From: JAVBQG01 sp031549185
GTDB taxonomy: Bacteria > Synergistota > Synergistia > Synergistales > Synergistaceae
Direction of reading: 5' to 3'
Length of the DNA stretch: 21,347 bases
Assembly (NCBI GenBank): GCA_031549185.1
Contig: JAVBQG010000031.1
Location: 1-21,347 of the forward strand
Shown: positions 1 through 8,017 of the stretch, one piece after another
Layout of the letters: each line of letters begins with the position of its first letter
How positions within the stretch are numbered: position 1 is the first letter of the stretch
Made by a program: the position numbers and the translations under genes
The notes under the pieces: model-generated
Told to the model about the DNA's origin: nothing
Database searches by the model: none
What the model saw: the letters and a program-made list of their open reading frames with translations, nothing else

Positions 1-32
1 TTGTCCTGGAATTTTACGTCGGGTTGAGTCAT
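1..32 (-). CDS. 5' end of an unidentified gene running off the left edge
   Basis: An ATG on the minus strand at 32-30 opens a frame reading MTQPDVKFQD before the window ends. A Shine-Dalgarno-like GAGGTG lies at 46-41, 8 bases upstream, which is good spacing. The gene would follow the glycosyltransferase on the same strand, about 250 bases downstream and separated from it by the palindromic repeat at 146-284. Ten codons are too few to assign a family, so this rests only on the start codon, the ribosome binding site and the strand context. Confidence 0.5.
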   Translation of the reverse strand, partial: MTQPDVKFQD

Positions 33-145
33 AATAATTGCACCTCGCTGGTGAAAGATGGTGCTTCGCAAACAACATCTTATCACGCTGCTCGCGCAGT
101 TTCAGCGAGGTCTTGCTTGCTTTGAGGTGGAGATGGGGGAAACCC

Positions 146-284
146 GACCTCTCCCCCCGTCCCCCTCCCCCGAAGCGGGGAGGGGGAGAAGAGCAGGGGC
201 AAAGGCAAAGGGAATTTTTCGATTTCGTTTTGCTCCCCTCCCTCCCCGCTTTGGGGGAGGGAGGGGTCGGGGGAGGGAGAGGTC
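146..284. repeat. GC-rich palindromic repeat element (copy 1)
   Basis: The element has two strong G/C hairpins, at about 161-187 and 234-266, separated by an A/T-richer spacer. Its outer ends are near-inverted repeats (GACCTCTCCCC at the left, GGGAGGGAGAGGTC at the right). Read on the minus strand it shares a run of about 22 bases, including GGGAGCAAAACGAAA, with the element at 11154-11270, so the two are copies in opposite orientation. Its right edge overlaps the stop codon of the glycosyltransferase gene. It resembles REP/MITE-like non-autonomous repeats; no transposase is present. Confidence 0.75.
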
Positions 285-1359
285 ATCTCCCATACTCCGC
301 CAGCACCCTCTCGTAGATCGCAATCTGGCGCGAAGCGAGGGCCTCGCTGGTGAAGAATTCGAGGCGCTTCTCCGCGTTGCCGCGCATACTATCCAGCGTC
401 GCCCCTTCCATGCTCAAAAATCGCCGCATGGCTCCCACCATCGCCTCCACGTCGCCCACAGGGATCAGGACTCCCTCGCGTCCGTCCGCGATCAGCTCGC
501 TGGGGCCCCCCTCGTCCGTCGCGATCACCGGCAGGCCGGAGGCCATAGCCTCGAGAAGGACGATCCCGAAGGGCTCGCCCCGCGACGGCAGGACGAAAAA
601 ATCCGCACCCCAGAGCCAGGGGCGGACGTCGGAGACGTAGCCGTCGGAGAGCGACGCCCTCCCCTCGATGCCGAGCTCGCGGATCAAGGCGGCGTAATCG
701 CCGCGCAGCGGGCCGTCGCCCGCGATCAAGAGCCTCACGTCCGCACGCTCCCGCGACAGGGCGGCGAACGCGCGGATCAGGACGTCGAAGCCCTTCGCGG
801 GGACGAACGACCCGGCGCCGACGAAAACTTTCTCCTTCGGACGAATCCCGCGCTCCGCGCGAAAATTCAGCCTGGCGCTCTCGTCGCGCGCATATTTTTT
901 CACATCGATCGAATTATAAACGACGTCGACGAGGGCGGGGCTCACGCCCTGCCTCACGATGTGGTCCTTGGCCCACTGCGAGCAGGCCGTGTAGCGGTCG
1001 GCGTCGCGGTAGTACTTCAGTTTATACGCCCCGTCGAGCATGGCGATCGTGGGGACTTTCAGCCGCTTTCCCCAGAAGCCGGCGGTGAACGCGGCGTTCG
1101 AGAGCCGTGTGTGGACGATATCGGGCGCGATCCTTCGGAGGAGGAGTGGATACCTCAAATTGGCGGGCGGGAAAAAGGGGGTGAGGGATTTCCACATGAG
1201 CGTCTCGACGCCCCGCTCGTTCGCAACGCACTCCATATTGCCGCCTCCCCGGCAGAGAAGCGCCTGCCGGACGCCGCGCCGTTCAATCTCCGCCATCAGG
1301 TCGACCCACGGCAGCCGGAAGGAGACATCGGCGCTCTCGATGTAGTGCAGGATTTTCAA
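283..1359 (-). CDS. Family 4 (GT-B fold) glycosyltransferase
   Basis: The protein of about 358 residues is a retaining glycosyltransferase that moves a sugar from a nucleotide donor, probably in cell-surface polysaccharide or lipopolysaccharide synthesis; the substrate cannot be read from sequence. The N-terminal half carries the acceptor Rossmann-like domain (MKILHYIES start, DIVHTRLSNA). The C-terminal half has GAGSFVPAKGFDVLI, LLIAGDGPLRGDY and the family signature EPFGIVLLEAMASG, with the EX7E glutamates at about residues 262 and 270. The start chosen is TTG at 1359, because GGAGGG lies 7 bases upstream and MKILHYI is a typical family start. A longer frame from GTG at 1398 or ATG at 1374 is possible but has no good ribosome binding site. 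It lies downstream of a surface-protein gene but behind a terminator-like hairpin, so it may have its own promoter. Confidence 0.9.
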   Translation of the reverse strand: MKILHYIESADVSFRLPWVDLMAEIERRGVRQALLCRGGGNMECVANERGVETLMWKSLTPFFPPANLRYPLLLRRIAPDIVHTRLSNAAFTAGFWGKRLKVPTIAMLDGAYKLKYYRDADRYTACSQWAKDHIVRQGVSPALVDVVYNSIDVKKYARDESARLNFRAERGIRPKEKVFVGAGSFVPAKGFDVLIRAFAALSRERADVRLLIAGDGPLRGDYAALIRELGIEGRASLSDGYVSDVRPWLWGADFFVLPSRGEPFGIVLLEAMASGLPVIATDEGGPSELIADGREGVLIPVGDVEAMVGAMRRFLSMEGATLDSMRGNAEKRLEFFTSEALASRQIAIYERVLAEYGR

Positions 1360-1411
1360 ATGGAAGCCCTCCATGATTCGTATGCGACACGTCGACACGA
1401 ATCATTATATC

Positions 1412-1453
1412 CAGAAGAAACGGGGCCGCGCTGCGTAAAAAGCGCGGTCCCGT
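1412..1453 (-). terminator. Rho-independent terminator after the 1499-3817 gene
   Basis: Arms at 1420-1432 and 1441-1453 form a 13-bp stem with one wobble pair and an 8-base loop. Read on the minus strand, the stem is followed by TTTCTTCT. It lies about 45 bases past the stop of the first surface-protein gene and before the glycosyltransferase start. Confidence 0.7.
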
Positions 1454-1498
1454 CGACTGACTCTATTTCGTACTCGAATCAGATACTACAGCTCTGCG

Positions 1499-3817
1499 TT
1501 AATCCTCGCGCTTGCGAAGCAGCGCCAGGCCGCCAAGCGTCAGCAGGGCCATCATGCCGAAGCCCGCATCGCAACCGCCGCTGCTGCCGCCCGAGCGGTG
1601 GCCACTGGCGCGGACGGAGACCGTCTGCGTGTAAGTAATACCATTGTAGATGTAGGAGAAGGTAAACTTGTAATCACCGTTCATCGTCGGCGTGTAGTAC
1701 ACGATGATGTTCGCTGGGTCCACCACGAAGCCGTTGCCGCTCGTCCAGGTGGAGAGCTTCGACAACGGCATCGCCGTGCCATCGGGGGCCGAGACATAGA
1801 CGCTGACGCTGCTGGAGCTCAGGTTCGCTCTGGTGCCGAAGATGAGCGTCATCAGCTCGTTCAGCTTCATCGTCGTCACCTTGACGCCGTTGTCGTCGTA
1901 CATCGTGGGCGTCGTGTTGACTATGTTACCGCCACCACCTGACGAACTGACGGTAACCGTAAAGTCGGCAGCCATGGTGTTGGAGCCGCTCGTCCCGGTG
2001 AGGATGAACTTCTGCGAGCCGACCGTTTTCGGCGTGCCGACGATCGAGACCCTGTTGAGCGTCGAATCCACCGTCAGAGTGAGGTCGTTCCACGACGTCC
2101 AGCCGGTGCCGACGCCGGATACGCCATCCTGTTTGATCGTCAGGGTGGAGAGCGGTAATGTGCTGGTCACGGTGACGCCATCCCCGGCCGGAACGACGGT
2201 ATTAACCGTGTACGACTTCGCGGTCGGCGTGACGATGATGCTGCCCGCCTTCACCGCGACGGTAAACGAGGCGTTGCTGATGCTCCCCGCCGCACTTTTC
2301 GCGATCAGATAGAACGTCTTGCCGCTGTCGAGCGCGTTCGGTGTGCCGGACACGGAGACCGTGCCGACCGTCCCGCTGGTGGGAGAGGTTCTGCTGACGC
2401 CGATCGTGAGGCCATTCCACTTCACGGTTTCGGTGCCGGTGCCCGTCGCGCCGGGAACACTGTCAGCCGAGATCACGAGCGACGTAAGCGTCGGAGTTGC
2501 AGTCGTCGCCCCCTGCTTAATCACGACCTTGCCGCTCATCGTGCCCTCGTCCTTACTAACAACCCTGGTAAACGAAGAGGGGTCGAGGGACATGGAGTAG
2601 GTGGTAGCGGCGGCGATCGAAACGGCGAAGCTTGTCGAGGTGACGGTGCCGGAGTCCGAGGTGGCATTCACCGTGCAGGTCATGTCCTCGCTGACAAGCG
2701 GCGTCCCGTCGATATAGACCGTCTTCGCCACTAAATCGGGAGAGAGAACGAGCCCGTTCCAATTCCACTTACCTGTCGTTGTCGTGGACGCAGTACCCTT
2801 GTTTCCTGTAATCGTGAGCGTTTTCAGCGCCGTCGTGCTGTGCGTCGAGGGCTTCAAGGAGACCGTCACCTTATCTGCCGTGGTCGCCGGAACACCGACC
2901 ATCAGATTGCGAGTCCCCACGTCGGCAGACAAGGCGAGCTGAATGATCCGAGCCTGGAAAGTAGGTGTAAATTGCACATTGGTAGCACCGGCGACAGGAA
3001 TTCCATTATCCGTTCCACCATTTACAACAATACTGCCGTAAATTGGGAAAGTTGTTAAAGATTCTTCCATTGCAGCTGCAACAGTCGCACTTGTAGCAAT
3101 TTTAAGTTTTGGCTTTTGAACATTCGTCATATCTACAGTGAAATTCACTTTCGTGGGGTCAGGTGCCCATAAATCCATTCCATTGTTTATTACAGTAGAA
3201 CCGTTTTTTGTCGAGATCGCCGTAAATTTATACTCTGTTTCGGTTATCGTAAGGGGTTCCATTTCATACCCCGTAGAATTTATGCCACCGACAAAAAAAT
3301 CCTTTACACCGGAAATTGTGGAGGGAGTGATAGTCGTACTCACAAAATTGAGATTAATAGAAGCAGGAGTGGTAGCCCCTGATGTTGAACCAGTTGCGGT
3401 AACATCAAATTTTATCGCCCCCCCCCCAGGCGGATTCGGACCTGATAACGTTACAGTACCCGAAATATCGCCACCCGTTGTCGCGGTTAGCGAGCCCCCT
3501 GTAATTGCATAGCCAACCAAGGTTAAATCTGTACCCAAATCATCTTCCACCGTTATTGTCACAGTTTCTGAAGGATCAAAACCTCCTCCTGAAATCACGA
3601 GCGGAATTTTCACTGTTGGCAAGGCTGAGATTACCTCAGAATAATATACCTTGCTTACTCCCCCAGATATAGCACCGGCGTTTCTATCTGCTACGCTTGT
3701 ATCGATATCAATGGGATCAAGCGTAGCAACCGCCCAGGCCGCTCCAAACATCACGAAAACCGCGATTAGTGACAGTAGTGACGCGAGAAGAAATTTTTTG
3801 CTTTTTTTCACATACAT
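1499..3817 (-). CDS. Synergist-CTERM surface protein with Ig-like modules, paralogue A
   Basis: This secreted protein of about 772 residues has no known enzymatic function. A signal peptide spans residues 1 to about 30 (MYVKKSKKFLLASLLSLIAV, ending AAWA). Three modules of about 110 residues recur around WNGL/WNDL motifs with tryptophans near 353, 467 and 576, each with a GTP-x(n)-F strand pattern resembling putative Ig (He_PIG-like) domains. A membrane-proximal domain (VDPANIIVYYTPTMNGDYKF) also occurs in the 6027-7733 protein. The tail is Gly/Ser, then GGCDAGFG (Cys about 749), a hydrophobic helix and RKRED, a Synergist-CTERM signal. The start at 3817 is preferred over the ATG at 3826: AAGGAGG sits 11 bases before it but only 2 before the other, and MYVK matches paralogue C. 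The N-terminal third is visibly A/T-richer than the rest and holds a G10 tract. Confidence 0.88.
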   Translation of the reverse strand: MYVKKSKKFLLASLLSLIAVFVMFGAAWAVATLDPIDIDTSVADRNAGAISGGVSKVYYSEVISALPTVKIPLVISGGGFDPSETVTITVEDDLGTDLTLVGYAITGGSLTATTGGDISGTVTLSGPNPPGGGAIKFDVTATGSTSGATTPASINLNFVSTTITPSTISGVKDFFVGGINSTGYEMEPLTITETEYKFTAISTKNGSTVINNGMDLWAPDPTKVNFTVDMTNVQKPKLKIATSATVAAAMEESLTTFPIYGSIVVNGGTDNGIPVAGATNVQFTPTFQARIIQLALSADVGTRNLMVGVPATTADKVTVSLKPSTHSTTALKTLTITGNKGTASTTTTGKWNWNGLVLSPDLVAKTVYIDGTPLVSEDMTCTVNATSDSGTVTSTSFAVSIAAATTYSMSLDPSSFTRVVSKDEGTMSGKVVIKQGATTATPTLTSLVISADSVPGATGTGTETVKWNGLTIGVSRTSPTSGTVGTVSVSGTPNALDSGKTFYLIAKSAAGSISNASFTVAVKAGSIIVTPTAKSYTVNTVVPAGDGVTVTSTLPLSTLTIKQDGVSGVGTGWTSWNDLTLTVDSTLNRVSIVGTPKTVGSQKFILTGTSGSNTMAADFTVTVSSSGGGGNIVNTTPTMYDDNGVKVTTMKLNELMTLIFGTRANLSSSSVSVYVSAPDGTAMPLSKLSTWTSGNGFVVDPANIIVYYTPTMNGDYKFTFSYIYNGITYTQTVSVRASGHRSGGSSGGCDAGFGMMALLTLGGLALLRKRED
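3418..3427 (-). repeat. In-frame G10 homopolymer tract (possible phase-variation switch)
   Basis: Ten consecutive C on the plus strand read as G10 in the coding strand of paralogue A, encoding part of PPGGGAI at residues 131-133. With 9 G the frame reads CGA TAA, a stop two codons on. With 11 G it reads GGC GAT AAA ATT TGA, also a stop. Either single-base slip therefore truncates the protein before its modules and sorting tail. The tract is seen directly; switching is inferred from poly-G phase variation known in other bacteria. Confidence 0.6.
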
Positions 3818-3998
3818 TTCCCTCATGACCTCCTTATATTTTGACTCTCTTTGTAGCCCGCATATATGGAGTTCGCACCACCACCTCTTCCCGTTTTTTG
3901 TGTTCCCTTTTCATATATTTCTATCATTTTAACACACCAGAACATCCCTTGCGTCAAGTGACATTGTTGACAATAACGCGAGTCATTCTGAAAATTTA

Positions 3999-4043
3999 AA
4001 CACACAAAACCGAGGCCTCTTGTGCGCCTCGGTTTTGTGTGTT
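3999..4043 (-). terminator. Strong intrinsic terminator after paralogue B
   Basis: Perfectly complementary 18-base arms at 3999-4016 and 4026-4043 flank a 9-base loop. On the minus strand the descending arm contains GGTTTTGTGTGTT, giving a U-rich end. It lies about 45 bases past the stop of the 4086-5768 gene and insulates it from paralogue A. A TTGACG/TAAAAT pair on the minus strand near 3957 and 3931 could be part of the promoter of paralogue A, but its 20-base spacing is poor. Confidence 0.85.
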
Positions 4044-4085
4044 GCCTGTTTAGTTTAAATAGTGGCTAAGGGTCGGAGGTTTTTA

Positions 4086-5768
4086 TTACTTCCTCCGTCC
4101 GAACGTCGCGACAAACGAGCAGGCCGCGAGAAGGCCCAGGAGTCCGAAACCCGCGTTGCAGCCGCCGCTGCCGCTGCCGGAGGGCCTCGGCCCGCTCTGT
4201 TTCACGACGACGGAGAACGCCCAGTCGGCGATCGTGCCGGCCTGCGAGGTCGCGTGGAGGGTGAAGGTCTTGCTGCCCGTCGCCTGCGGCGTGCCGGTCA
4301 TCGTGACCTTGCCGGTCGCCTTGTTCGCCGTGAGCGTCAGACCGTTCCAATTGACGGTCGTCGGCGTGGCGGAGGGATTCGAGAGATCCTTGAAGGTCAG
4401 GCTGTCGAGCGCCGGCATGCCGACCGCGGTGCCGCCCCTGGTGAACGAGATCGTGTGATCCATGGAGCCGACATCCTTGCTGACGACGGCGTCGAAGTTG
4501 TCCACCTTCATGGCATAGTCGTCACTCGTCGGCGCCGCATTGCCCACCGTCACCGTCAGGTCGGCGGAGGCGATGATCGCATTGGCGTCGTCGAACGCAA
4601 CCACGCTGTATACACCTTTGTCCGCCGAGGTCGGCACGCCGGAGAGGACGATCTCCTTCGTCGGCGAGAGAGTTTTGTCACCGGAGACCGAGAGCGAGAT
4701 TCCGCACGGCATCAGCTTGTTGTTCGCGCGATTTTTCCCGTCGGCGTCCGCGATTTTCAAATACGATATATCCTTGCCCATAATACGCGCAACGACTGGA
4801 GACAGCTTGCCGGCGTTGCTGCCGACCGCGATGTCGAGCGAGCTCGGCTTGAGCGACAGCACAGCGGGAAGAACGGAGACGGTGAAAGAAGCGATTTTCT
4901 TGTCGGCCGTCACGCCGGCCACAATGGCATTGCCATCGCCACAGACAAGCAGACCATTGTCATTGGGCGGCATCACGTCAAAGGAAACGGGGTCCTGCGG
5001 GCCGCCGGTCAGTCCACTGTTGCTGGTATAGAAATACATCCCGGTATCCTGACCGGCCGCATTTTTCGCCGCTTTCCCCTGGACATTGGCAACGCCAGGC
5101 CAAACCCAACCTTCGTCATTGAGCTTCTTGCCGTTCTCCAAAAACACCATTCCACTCGCTACTGTGCCCAGCGCCTTGCCATTCCCTGTCGTAAATGCCG
5201 CAGTCAGGCCCTTGGCGGTCGCTTGCGTATTGTCGCTGCCCGAATAGTCGGCTCCATCGTACATCACGATATTCGCGGGCGTGACCGGCAGGTTGACGAC
5301 CACTTTGTTCACGGTGAGTGTGAGCGACTCGCTGTGATTTTTCGTGTCCCTTATAATGATCGTGATATCCTCGGAAACGGGCAGGTTCGCCTCGTTTGAA
5401 TCAGACACAAGATTGATCTTAGTCGGGTCCGTTAGCGGAGCCGTCTGCCCACCATTTTCGAACGAAACCTGCCAGTGATTCGATGAGCTTGTCACGGTCA
5501 GGACATCTTTGTCATTGAAGTTGCCGCCACCGACGGAGAACTGAATCCGAATACCCTTGCTCGTCGTGCCCGGGATGGTGTAGACCGACGTCGAGGCAAT
5601 GGTCCCGCTCACCACAAACGTCCCGTTATTTGCTTTCCCCAAAGGTTGTCCAGCCGAGGAAGAAAAAACGAGCGGACTCGCCGCCCATGCGGCAGTTCCC
5701 AGCGAGATAATTGCCGCGATCGTTGCCAAAAATACAATAAAACACTTTTTGCCGCTCTTACTGTGCAT
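4086..5768 (-). CDS. Synergist-CTERM surface protein with Ig-like module, paralogue B
   Basis: This secreted protein of about 560 residues has no assigned function. It opens with a basic segment and hydrophobic signal peptide (MHSKSGKKCFIVFLATIAAI, ending AAWA). The middle contains stretches not clearly shared with its neighbours. The C-terminal part has one Ig-like module closely resembling those of paralogue A (VVSKDVGSMDHT here, VVSKDEGTMSGK there; WNGLTL near residue 474; MTGTPQATGSKTF). The tail is SGSGSGGCNAGFG with Cys near 537, a hydrophobic helix and GRRK, a Synergist-CTERM signal. The start was placed at 5768 rather than at the upstream in-frame ATG at 5858 because the signal peptide begins there and AAGGAGG lies 11 bases before it, as in paralogue A. 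The gene has terminator hairpins on both sides, so it is probably transcribed alone. Confidence 0.87.
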   Translation of the reverse strand: MHSKSGKKCFIVFLATIAAIISLGTAAWAASPLVFSSSAGQPLGKANNGTFVVSGTIASTSVYTIPGTTSKGIRIQFSVGGGNFNDKDVLTVTSSSNHWQVSFENGGQTAPLTDPTKINLVSDSNEANLPVSEDITIIIRDTKNHSESLTLTVNKVVVNLPVTPANIVMYDGADYSGSDNTQATAKGLTAAFTTGNGKALGTVASGMVFLENGKKLNDEGWVWPGVANVQGKAAKNAAGQDTGMYFYTSNSGLTGGPQDPVSFDVMPPNDNGLLVCGDGNAIVAGVTADKKIASFTVSVLPAVLSLKPSSLDIAVGSNAGKLSPVVARIMGKDISYLKIADADGKNRANNKLMPCGISLSVSGDKTLSPTKEIVLSGVPTSADKGVYSVVAFDDANAIIASADLTVTVGNAAPTSDDYAMKVDNFDAVVSKDVGSMDHTISFTRGGTAVGMPALDSLTFKDLSNPSATPTTVNWNGLTLTANKATGKVTMTGTPQATGSKTFTLHATSQAGTIADWAFSVVVKQSGPRPSGSGSGGCNAGFGLLGLLAACSFVATFGRRK

Positions 5769-5926
5769 ATTCTTCGTTACCTCCTTGCAAAACCGAAACA
5801 CAAACCGACACCAACAATCCTCTCTTAGTCCCATCACCTCCCCCACACTCCCGATCACAACTCACGAGAGAATAGCACGCTCTACGAACAAAATAATGCG
5901 AGCGCGAAAGGAAAAGTGCTTTTTGC

Positions 5927-5975
5927 ACACAAATAAAGCCGGGGCATCTGTTTCGTGCCCCGGCTTTATTTGTGT
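5927..5975 (-). terminator. Strong intrinsic terminator after paralogue C
   Basis: Perfectly complementary 20-base arms at 5927-5946 and 5956-5975 surround a 9-base loop. The GC core (GCCGGGGCA) is followed on the minus strand by a U-rich arm end (GGCTTTATTTGTGT). It lies about 50 bases beyond the stop of the 6027-7733 gene and separates it from paralogue B. The architecture copies that of the hairpin at 3999-4043, with a different sequence. Confidence 0.87.
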
Positions 5976-6026
5976 CAAAACAATACAGATTCGTCTATAG
6001 TTGGATTTTTATTTTCTTTGCGCGTC

Positions 6027-7733
6027 TTATCCTCTGCTGCGCTTGTTGACCGCAACAAACCCGCCGACGGAGAGAAGTCCCAGCAGGGCCATCAGGCCGA
6101 CGCCCGCGTCACAGCCGCCACCACCGCTGCTGCCGCCGATGGGCTCAGTGCAGCGAACTGTAATTTCCTGGTAGTTCGTCAGTTCATCGTCGTACTCGTC
6201 CGTATAGACGTACTCGAAGCGGAATACATAGTCGCCGGTCATGAACGGCTGGCTGTTGACGGCGATGGTCATGGTATTGGCCGAATCATTGATATCACAG
6301 CGATACCAGCCAAAGCTGGAACCTCCGCCACCGTGCGGGGAAACCGTGTACGGGCTGGGCTGAGGCTGTTGATTCACATTGATCCAAGCTTCCTTGGGAA
6401 TCGAGGAAGTCGGCAGCCTGGTGAGCTTCGCAAAAGTGTTATCGTTCGGCTCCTTGACGTAAACCCTGATTTTACTCCCGTCCATAACGGCGCTCGAATA
6501 AAACAGCAGGTCGTACTTCCCGCCGACGTTGTAGCGCGTGTTCGTTCCGACCGTGTTGTAGTATATCAGCTCACTCGCCATCATCGAGACGTTGCCGTAA
6601 TCCCAGATTCCGATTTTGGACGTGTTGAGCTTGTTGGGGCTGGTCGGCTCCGCCGCCACGATGGAGAACGTACCCGCCATCACATCGCCCGAAGCATTGG
6701 TCGCGTAGACATCGACGCTCGTCGCGTCGACAGCGGTCGCAGTGCCACTCACGGTAATCTTTTTGTTCGCCTTGTCGGTGGTGATCGTAAAGTTGCCCCA
6801 GGTCGTCGGAGAGACCGTCAGCGTGGTGAACACATCTGAGGGTGCGGTGATCTCGATCGTCCTCGTCCTGGGTACGCCAATGTAAAAACGAGCCACGTCC
6901 GGTGAAAGAACCAATGCAGCCCCGGTGCTACCGCTTGTATCTATTGTAAAAGCATTCGTCAAGACTTCGATTGTACCGTCGGGAGATTCCGCGTAGAGAG
7001 AGAACGTTTCCGACGCCCCTTTCGAGGCAAAGCCTGTCACGGTGACAGTTTTGCCGTTGGGATCGGGCGTGATAGTCAGGCCGTTCCAGCTCGTCACGGC
7101 AGCCCCTGTGCTGTCGCGAACTTCCAGCTTGGTAAGGGAGAAGGAAGTTATAACGGTATCCCCGGCCTGAAGGCCTTTAACAGATACCACGTTGTTGCTG
7201 GTAAAAGATGTCCCAACAGTCGGCTTTAGAGTTGCAGGGGAAACGACAAGCGACAGATCCTTCATCGTGGGCGTAATATTAAACACAACGAATGCGGGGG
7301 TATTGAACGAGTCTTTTCCCGTCAAAGTCAATATATTACCGGGCACGACGGGGCCTGAGAGTGTGAAATTTTGCCCCGTGAATGACTCCCCTGTGGGGTT
7401 GAGGGCGACATCTTTCGTCTGCAAATTGTCTATCCGCCAGTTCGCGTCATCAAGCGAAAGTGTGACCGGAGAGCCATTAGGCCCATACCCACTTCCGCTT
7501 ACAGATAAAATCTGGAAAGAGGTGATTGGCGTCGGTTTAGTATTGTAGAAAGCCAAGCCGACATCCCAGATTGTCCCATTCCCACTCGTGTCCATTTTAC
7601 TAAGTACACTATCCCCGGAAATGACGCCTATTTTAAGCTCCGTCGCCGCCATCGCCGTTCCCGTTATGAAAAAAGCCGCCAGAAGCGCGAGGAACAGGGC
7701 AAAAATTTTACTCCTTCCGAACTTCACATACAT
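6027..7733 (-). CDS. Synergist-CTERM surface protein with Ig-like modules, paralogue C
   Basis: This secreted protein of 568 residues has no assigned function. Its signal peptide is MYVKFGRSKIFALFLALLAA, ending GTAMA. One Ig-like module has WNGLTI near residue 216, followed by VTVTGFASKGASETF; a more diverged one has WGNFTI and ITVSGTA. The segment before the tail (about 370-530) resembles the equivalent part of paralogue A: SSAVMDGSKIRVYVKEP, then MTGDYVFRFEYVY. The tail is a Gly/Ser linker, GGGGCDAGVG with Cys near 541, a hydrophobic helix and NKRSRG, a Synergist-CTERM signal. The ATG at 7733 has GGGAGG 7 bases upstream and a recognisable promoter at 7781-7810. It is transcribed divergently from the B12-controlled nrdD unit, with about 160 bases between the two promoters. 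Confidence 0.88.
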   Translation of the reverse strand: MYVKFGRSKIFALFLALLAAFFITGTAMAATELKIGVISGDSVLSKMDTSGNGTIWDVGLAFYNTKPTPITSFQILSVSGSGYGPNGSPVTLSLDDANWRIDNLQTKDVALNPTGESFTGQNFTLSGPVVPGNILTLTGKDSFNTPAFVVFNITPTMKDLSLVVSPATLKPTVGTSFTSNNVVSVKGLQAGDTVITSFSLTKLEVRDSTGAAVTSWNGLTITPDPNGKTVTVTGFASKGASETFSLYAESPDGTIEVLTNAFTIDTSGSTGAALVLSPDVARFYIGVPRTRTIEITAPSDVFTTLTVSPTTWGNFTITTDKANKKITVSGTATAVDATSVDVYATNASGDVMAGTFSIVAAEPTSPNKLNTSKIGIWDYGNVSMMASELIYYNTVGTNTRYNVGGKYDLLFYSSAVMDGSKIRVYVKEPNDNTFAKLTRLPTSSIPKEAWINVNQQPQPSPYTVSPHGGGGSSFGWYRCDINDSANTMTIAVNSQPFMTGDYVFRFEYVYTDEYDDELTNYQEITVRCTEPIGGSSGGGGCDAGVGLMALLGLLSVGGFVAVNKRSRG

Positions 7734-7780
7734 ATAAATACCTCCCTCTTTATTGTCGTCCCGGTTTCGCGAACGAATCG

Positions 7781-7810
7781 ATTATACCCTACACTTACGA
7801 AACAGTACAA
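7781..7810 (-). promoter_or_regulatory. Sigma70-type promoter of paralogue C
   Basis: On the minus strand a perfect TATAAT -10 box lies at 7786-7781 and TTGTAC lies at 7810-7805, separated by 18 bases. The predicted transcript starts near 7774 and leaves a leader of about 40 bases before the ATG at 7733. Confidence 0.6.
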
Positions 7811-7971
7811 GAAAAATCTTAGGTCCCTGTACCCATTTCTTTTGATGTCGACCGGAGGTCGGCCTGAAAAAATTTTCCATTTGCGGATACGCAGAGCAAA
7901 TCGCGTGGAAGACGGCTTTTCTGTTTCGGGGAAGGCGGAGCCGCGAGCCCCAGCGACCGATCGGTCCTTTC

Positions 7972-7999
7972 TTGACATCTGCATCCTAGCGGTTATAGT
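7972..7999 (+). promoter_or_regulatory. Sigma70-type promoter of the riboswitch-nrdDG-btu unit
   Basis: A consensus TTGACA (7972-7977) is followed after 16 bases by TATAGT (7994-7999). The transcript would start near 8006, just ahead of the cobalamin riboswitch. Confidence 0.75.
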
Positions 8000-8017
8000 T
8001 GGATGAAACAATTTCAA

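Noticed and set aside
146..284. GC-rich repeats considered as a CRISPR array
   Set aside because: The units are palindromic, not evenly spaced, lack unique spacers and occur dispersed across the window.
43..355. A 13-base direct repeat (CCTCGCTGGTGAA at 43-55 and 343-355)
   Set aside because: One copy lies inside the glycosyltransferase coding sequence and nothing else repeats around it; probably chance in GC-rich sequence.
58..1638. Long plus-strand open frame opposite the glycosyltransferase
   Set aside because: It is antisense to a clear family 4 glycosyltransferase, runs through the repeat element, and has a low-complexity Arg/Pro/Gly-rich composition typical of GC-rich shadow frames.
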